A stretch of DNA of 64,000 nt from Cordia subcordata (lineage: Eukaryota > Streptophyta > Magnoliopsida > Boraginales > Cordiaceae), in assembly GCA_028554755.1 (NCBI GenBank), contig JAPTOF010000003.1:20396501-20460500 (forward strand). Reading direction: 5' to 3'. Shown in pieces: positions 58,561 to 64,000 of the stretch. The position numbers and the translations under genes are program-made. Within the stretch, counting starts at the first letter, position 1, and each line of letters starts with the position of its first letter. The notes beneath the pieces were generated by a model. The model was not told where the DNA came from. It worked only from the letters and a program-made list of their open reading frames with translations, and ran no database searches.

Positions 58561-59353
58561 TTTTGCAGGCAACATGCTTGCCAAGATCCAGGTCTGATCT
58601 TTTGTTCTTTTACCCCATCTCAATGTCTTACATTAATTTGTTTACTTTTGCTAGAGTGATTGCTACAGAGCTCTTTGGTTTTCTTTCTGAATGTGTAAGC
58701 ATTAATGTATAAGCTTTCGTAATAGCCATCATGATATTTTTTATATTAGCGAAAAAACAGACGGTGATGTGAAAGACGTTCAGTAATTTTTGAGGCCCGA
58801 AGTGATGTGAAACGCTTTCAGTCTTTGTCTGGACAGCGAAAAAAGCCAAGATTTCGAGTCCTTCTACTGCTGTTAATGTCCAACGCCCGACAGCTTACTT
58901 GGACACATTGCATAATATCCACTTCACGCATAGTCCAACATCAAAGAGGGTGCTAAACTACTTGTTGATTCTTGTGATGAAATTTGGGAAACAAACCAGA
59001 ATCCACAACAGGCTGCTTGGTCCAATAATCATGATTGGCAAAAAGTTGCTCCGCAAAAAAAAAAAATGATTAGTGAAAAGTTTATTTCGCCGAGGATGAA
59101 AATTCACTTAAATTTGGATTTCTTTGAGCCTAGTAAAGAAAATGACATTTTAGGGCTGCACCTATAGAAGATGTTTTTTTTTTCAAAAGGGTTAACCAAA
59201 GGATAACCCCTTTCCCACTTGGTCAGAGGCCCCTTAACCAGGCGGGAGGTTAATCGAGGGATGTGCGTGAGTGGCAGCCCGACCAGGGAGAGGACCAATG
59301 GGCATGGAAATCCAGCAACAGCCCCCGCAATATTTCAGCATGTGTATTACAAA
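58561..59353. other. DRP4 B upstream flank and unassigned DNA
   Basis: TTTGCTAGAGTGATTGCTACAG and the following GCTCTTTGGTTTTCTTTC match the upstream flank of copy C near 63875, so the duplication includes the promoter side. From about 58900 on nothing is recognised; a GGCCCCTTAACCAGGCGGG stretch near 59230 is GC-richer and of unknown origin. Confidence 0.5.
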
Positions 59354-62300
59354 TGTTGTTTAATTGGTCAATTTGTTAATAAGCCTCCACCTTTCTTCCT
59401 CATTTGAAGAATGGTGAAAACACATTGGAAATGTTTTGCAAATATTGAAATTAAATCGGCTATAAATGGGCTCTATTTTCAAATTTGAAATGATCAAATG
59501 TGCAATCATATTTTTTTTTAACTAAATCAGCACGTACTTATATTAAGATGAGAATCAACACTTCAATTCAAGAATATCCCAAATCAGTGCCCTTGTACAA
59601 AAAACCCAATCAACCAAAGTTAGTGTCCATATTCTATCTACTGCACAAAGTTCTATTTGTCAAAGTGTTTCTAACTTTACAAGGGTGAGTGCCTTAGTTC
59701 TAATATCATTAGCAATACTTTGGAACAACTGATCTGTGAGTTGTAAAACTCGTTTGAGCTTGTGCATAAGTAAAAGCCAAAGTCTACATTTGCTGGAGAT
59801 TACCTTGCATGAAATCTTGTCATAGCATGCAAAAGTTGAAATTGCAAATCTTGTATTAAAATACAAGAGTAAAGACAGCGCATTGAGAATGGATGGAGCA
59901 TGCAAAGTCCTCACAAGCATTTAAAATTAAGTTAAAAATGAATTGCATCTATGATAACAGGGTGATAAATTTTGTCAAGCTCTTTTGAAATTTTTTCTCC
60001 AGCTTTGCCTATAAATACCCGGGGATGGAAGAAGGCAATGCACCAAGCCAAGCAAGAAGCAACAATAAGCATTTAGAGAGAATATATAGAGTTTCTCCTA
60101 AGTGTTTAGTTCTTCCACTTGTTATATAAATTAGTGTGAGAGTGAATTTCTCCTATTCTAAGAGAGAGTAAAATAGTTCTCTTCTTAGTTTAGAGAGAAT
60201 GTTGTAAAATACTTTTACACCTAGTGAAATCCTCCTTACTTGCTCGTGATTTTTCTCTCAATTTGTTTGAGGGTTTTTTATGTAAAATTTTGGTGTCTCA
60301 ATTATCAAATTTTTTCTCATTTCCTCTTTTAGCTGTGTAATCTTGCTTCGATTACCCTATCATTCTGCTATGCCACACCTCAACAGTGGTATCAAAGCCA
60401 CAAGTTGAGGGTATTATTACTATTCACATATTACTAAATACAGTTGCGGGCTGTATTATACACGATACTATTCACATATATAGTATTGCTTACAATAAAA
60501 TAGTAGGAGCAAGTTCAATTCTAGAAGTAGATCATCATCAACACCATGGCGGTGAAATACAAAATAGAAAAGTTCAGCAGGAGTAATTTCTCCATGTAGA
60601 AATTGAAAATGAAAACCATTTTGAGAAAGGATAACTATCTTGCGGCAATTGAAGGTAGGCCAACTGACAACAAGTCAAAAGAGACGAACGATGTTGCTAT
60701 TGCCAATTTGCATCTGGCATTGGCGAATTTGGTGCTTTCGATCGAGGACAAAAAGTCAGCAAAAGAAATTTGGGATATGCTAACTAAATTATATGAGGTC
60801 AAGTCACTTTACAACAAGATCTTTTTAAAGAGGAGACTTTATACTCTTCAAATAGGGGAGACCACACCAGTTACAGAGCATATCAATATCTTAAATACGC
60901 TATTTTCTCAACTCACTTCGTTGGGTCATAAAATAGCAGAGCTTGAACGTGCAGAGATCCTACTTCAAAGTCTACCTGACTCATATAATCAACTTGTGAT
61001 CAACTACACCAACAATGTTCTCACAGATAGTTTAGTTTTCGATGATGTTACAGTCACCGCTCTAAAAGAGGAGTCCAAACGCAAAAACAAGGAAGACATA
61101 TTTGGGAGTTCAAAAACAAGCAGAGGCACTAACAATGACGAGAGGCATACTAACGGAGCATGGCTCAAGTGGGAGTCACAATCATGGTAGATCAAAATCC
61201 CGAACCAAGAAGAATATCAAGTGCTACAGTTGTGGTAAGAAAGGACACGTCAAGAAGGATTGTTGGCACAACAAAACAATTCCTGAGACCACAAGTTCTC
61301 AGGGATGTCTTGCAAATACTTCCGATGATAGAGATGTCTTATACAGTGAAGCAGTAGCAACTTCTAAAGCCAAAAAAGAGCTTACTGATACATGGATAAT
61401 GGATTTGGAAGCAACGTGGCACATGACCTCTGGTCAGGAATGGTTCCACACATATGAACCATGCTCTAGAGGATCTGTGTACATGGGTATCGATCATGTC
61501 TTACAAATTGTTGGAACCGGAACCATCAAAATAAAAATGTACGATAGTACAATTCGCACAATTTAAGGAATACGGCACGAGAAGGGCTTGAAGAAGAATT
61601 TGTTGTCTCTTGGACAACTAGATAACCTTGGCTATAAGACCTATATCAAGGATGGGATCATGAAGATCATCAAAGGCATGTTTGTGGTAATTAGGGCAGA
61701 AAAGATCACGGTAAATCTATACATGTTTCTAGGAGATACATTGCAAGAGACAGATGTATCTGTTGCATCAACTAGTCAAAAAGAATCAACAATAATATGG
61801 CATCATAGACTTAGCCACATGTCGAAATGAGGCTTAAAGATTCTCTCAGAGCATAATCTTTTACGCAGGCTTAAGTCAGTAAACTTACAGTTTTCTGAGC
61901 ATTATGTGACCAATAAACAGCACAGATTATTAATCAGAAGATCTACTACCAGAAGCAAACATATTCTAGACTTGGTTCACTCAGATGTATGAGAATTGCC
62001 GATTTTATCCTTAGGAGGAACGAAGTATCTTGTATCATTCATTGATGACTACTCTAGAAGATTGTGGGTGTACCCGATCAAGAATAAGTTAGATGTGCTT
62101 TCAATATTCAAGGAGTACAAAGCGTGGGTGGAACTTGAATTCGGCAAAAGGATCAAGTGTTTGAATGTGGACAATAGAGAAGAATATACTGACGGGAGTT
62201 TTCTGGCATTTTGTAAGTAAGAGGTTTTCAAAGGCAATTCACGATTTCATATACACCCCAACAAAATAGAGTTGAAAAATGAATGAACAGAACTTTACTC

Positions 62301-63060
62301 GAAAGAACGAGAGTGATGTTGGAAACTATAGGTCTAGCCAAGTCATTCTAGGCAAAAGTAGTCAGAACCGTCTGTCACCTGATAAACTGGTCACCGTCAA
62401 CAGCAATTGGGTTGAAGACACCAATGGAGATATGGATCTGTAAACTTGCAAATTATTCTACCTTACATGTTTCGGATGTCTTACATACGTGATGTATGGT
62501 TCCCAAGGAAGAATGAAACTAGATCCGAAATCTAGGAAATGTTTATTCTTGGGGTATGCTGATGGTGTTAAGGGGTATTACCTGTAAGATCTCACTGATC
62601 ACAAGGTTATCGCTAGCAGAGATATGATCTTTGCAGAGAGTAAACTACAAAGTGAAGAAGGTGACAACACTAAAAAGAATACTACTGTAGTGGAAGTTGA
62701 AGATAAACCAGAACAAAGAGACACTTCTTTTGCAGCAGCACTGGAGCACGAGGAACAAGAGCCAGATGAGGCTGAGTTACAGAAGTTCAACGTTCGTCGC
62801 GTCAAACAACAAAACCAACATGGCACTCATGTTATGTTATGGCAAACAATGCCACGTACTGTCTTTTAACAAAGGATGGAGAGCCATCAACTTATTACGA
62901 GGCTATAAGTAGCCTTGACATTGCACTATGGATGACAACAATGCAGGAAAAGATCGAAGCCTTGCTTAGAAACAATACGTGGGAACTTGTTCCGTTACTA
63001 CCTAGAAGGAAAGCCTTTGGTAATAAATAGGTCTACAAGATCAAACGAGATGGCAATGAT
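59354..63060 (+). mobile_element. Ty1/Copia element H, 3'-truncated
   Basis: A primer site GTGGTATCAAAGCC (60386-60399) directly follows a CTCAACA end at 60385, so the DNA before it is a 5' LTR; its start is uncertain, and TGTTGTTTAATTGG at 59354 is the best candidate. The element has a TATA box (TATAAATACC) at 60012. Downstream are gag, protease, integrase and the first residues of RT. The coding sequence stops at 63058 inside the RT start (KIKRDGNDKV) and continues as DRP4 sequence. No 3' LTR is present. Confidence 0.65.
60546..63058 (+). pseudogene. Copia H polyprotein remnant (gag to RT start)
   Basis: ATG 60546 gives MAVKYKIEKFSRSNFSM, then a stop where Trp is usual, then KLKMKTILRKDNYLAAIEGR. 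Gag continues to 61190 with an intact zinc knuckle after a frame change: CYSCGKKGHVKKDC. The protease tract reads WIMDLEATWHM, where Asp-Ser-Gly is expected, so its active site is destroyed. Pre-integrase IIWHHRLSHMSK and integrase LVSFIDDYSRRLWVY and CLNVDNREEYTDG (normally TDNGGEY) follow. The last blocks are a Glu/Asp-rich linker (62640-62800), EAISSLDIALWMTTMQEKIE, NNTWELV and VYKIKRDGNDKV. Many stops; inactive. Confidence 0.85.
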
Positions 63061-63760
63061 AAGGTGCTTTATTAGACTTGGTAACAATAGCTAGAGATCT
63101 TTTACCTTTCTTATCCACCTTACTAATTGATTCACATATGGAGAAATCAACTACAGCGAATAAAACATTGAGTATAATACTCTCTTCGGGGGTGATATAC
63201 TCCATGATAATTGCTAATATCTATTCATAAATATCTTTAGGCTGCCCATGAACGAGCACCCTAGTGATTCCAAGCAAATTAGCCATGGCGAGATTAGGAA
63301 CTCCATTCTTTTTCACAATCAGTGTAAGTGGTGTGTTTGATATTCCTTTTCCTATACCTACAACTTCATCAGTGGTAAGATTAATCGCAGTTACAATGTT
63401 GTCTTCACTCGTGACCACCCTTTTTCCATTTATTCCAAATAAAGCTCCAGTTGAGGACTCTGATAAGTCTACAGCCTCATACTTAAAAGAACTCTAGTGC
63501 AAATTCTTTGTCCGGTTTAAAGGCTAATGCCTGGTAGAGAATCAAGAACACTAGACCTCCCAGATGATTGATCTCCAACTATAACAATCGTTGGCAATTG
63601 AATACCTTCTTGCATTATCTTCAGGTGGCGTAGCTTATCGATGCAATCAAGAAAGGGTGCAATTTTTTCATTATATGAGGACACAATTAGGGGGACATGA
63701 ATAGCATATGGTGCTACATCCTCAACTACTGGAAGGCTCCCTTCACCAACAATGGTTGAC
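63061..63760 (-). pseudogene. DRP4 (Mx-like) fragment C, N-terminal GTPase part
   Basis: On minus, from the upstream side: a Gly/Glu/Val-rich N-terminus, NEKIAPFLDC.DKLRHLKIMQ, then VIVGDQSSGRSSVLDSL. The P-loop Lys (GxxxxGKS) is Arg here. After a stop near 63523 the frame continues through TAINLTTDEVVGIGKGISN, VPNLAMANLLGITRVLVHGQ (G3 DLPG degraded to NLLG) and ends in the G4 region at 63061, where Copia H begins. The middle and GED parts are missing. It is a truncated duplicate of the same gene as A and B. Confidence 0.85.
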
Positions 63761-64000
63761 GAGTTGTTTGTTCTTCTTTTCTTGTCCCCTATCTCTATGA
63801 GTCTCTTGTAGATTTAGATTAGAAAAATGACTGTTTAAATCAAGCGAGTATGGCTTGAATTAATTTCTTTGCTTTGCTAGAGTAATTGCTATAGCGCTCT
63901 TTAGTTTCTTTCTGGATGTATATTGATATATTGAAGCTTATCATACAAGAAAAAATAAAAACGACACATTAAAGCTTATCGGTGTATGTTATGCCCTTAG
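63761..64000. other. Upstream flank of DRP4 fragment C
   Basis: GCTTTGCTAGAGTAATTGCTATAG and the following GCTCTTTAGTTTCTTTCTGG match the B flank at 58640-58690. No gene; the window ends here. Confidence 0.6.

Noticed and set aside
59660..59920. Minus-strand 86-codon frame in the candidate Copia H LTR
   Set aside because: No recognised family and it lies in probable LTR/flank DNA.

Overview
This is nuclear DNA from a flowering plant, most likely a eudicot. The evidence is one intact intron-containing plant-type GDSL esterase/lipase gene, plant-type DRP4 (Mx-like) dynamin pseudogenes, Copia and Ty3/Gypsy LTR retrotransposons, many MITEs and an endogenous plant pararetrovirus fragment. Only one gene looks intact. 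All coordinates, target-site duplications (TSDs) and reading-frame breaks were read by eye; no alignment or database search was run.

Layout. 1-7752: fossil DNA with a LINE remnant, a Copia remnant with a candidate 3' LTR, several MITEs and simple repeats. 7753-10586: a complete non-autonomous LTR element (TSD TCTTA). 10590-13300: CACTA-like and other MITEs. 13305-17369: the GDSL gene, three exons, 364 residues. 18190-19255: DRP4 pseudogene A, convergent with the GDSL gene. 20596-27424: a second non-autonomous LTR element (TSD CATTC), whose LTR carries a solo LTR (E1, TSD CAACA), which itself carries another solo LTR (D1, TSD ATCAA). 27872-28458: a hAT-like element with an 8-bp TSD. 28640-31270: a rearranged endogenous caulimovirid in two opposed pieces. 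32282-45330: a 13-kb Tat-type Ty3/Gypsy element (TSD AGTGG) with an antisense ORF, split by solo LTR D2 (TSD AAGCT). 46553-58560: a second, decayed copy of the GDSL-end/DRP4 unit (B). Its DRP4 pseudogene is cut by a Copia element (48735-57664, TSD CCAAC), which is itself cut by solo LTRs E2 (TSD CTCAT) and D3 (TSD CCTGG). 59354-63060: a 3'-truncated Copia element fused to a third DRP4 fragment (C, 63061-63760).

How it fits together. An ancestral convergent GDSL-DRP4 pair appears to have been duplicated locally. One GDSL gene survived, while every DRP4 copy decayed and became a landing site for nested retrotransposons. No operon, CRISPR, rRNA or tRNA gene was seen. The most unusual signals are a 16-bp palindrome (AGCCGGTCGACCGGCT) in the promoter-side part of two unrelated LTR families, a regularly spaced motif in the 2.1-kb D-family LTR, and TTGACC (W-box-like) clusters in the leaders of Copia-like elements. 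I found no clear new multi-gene system.
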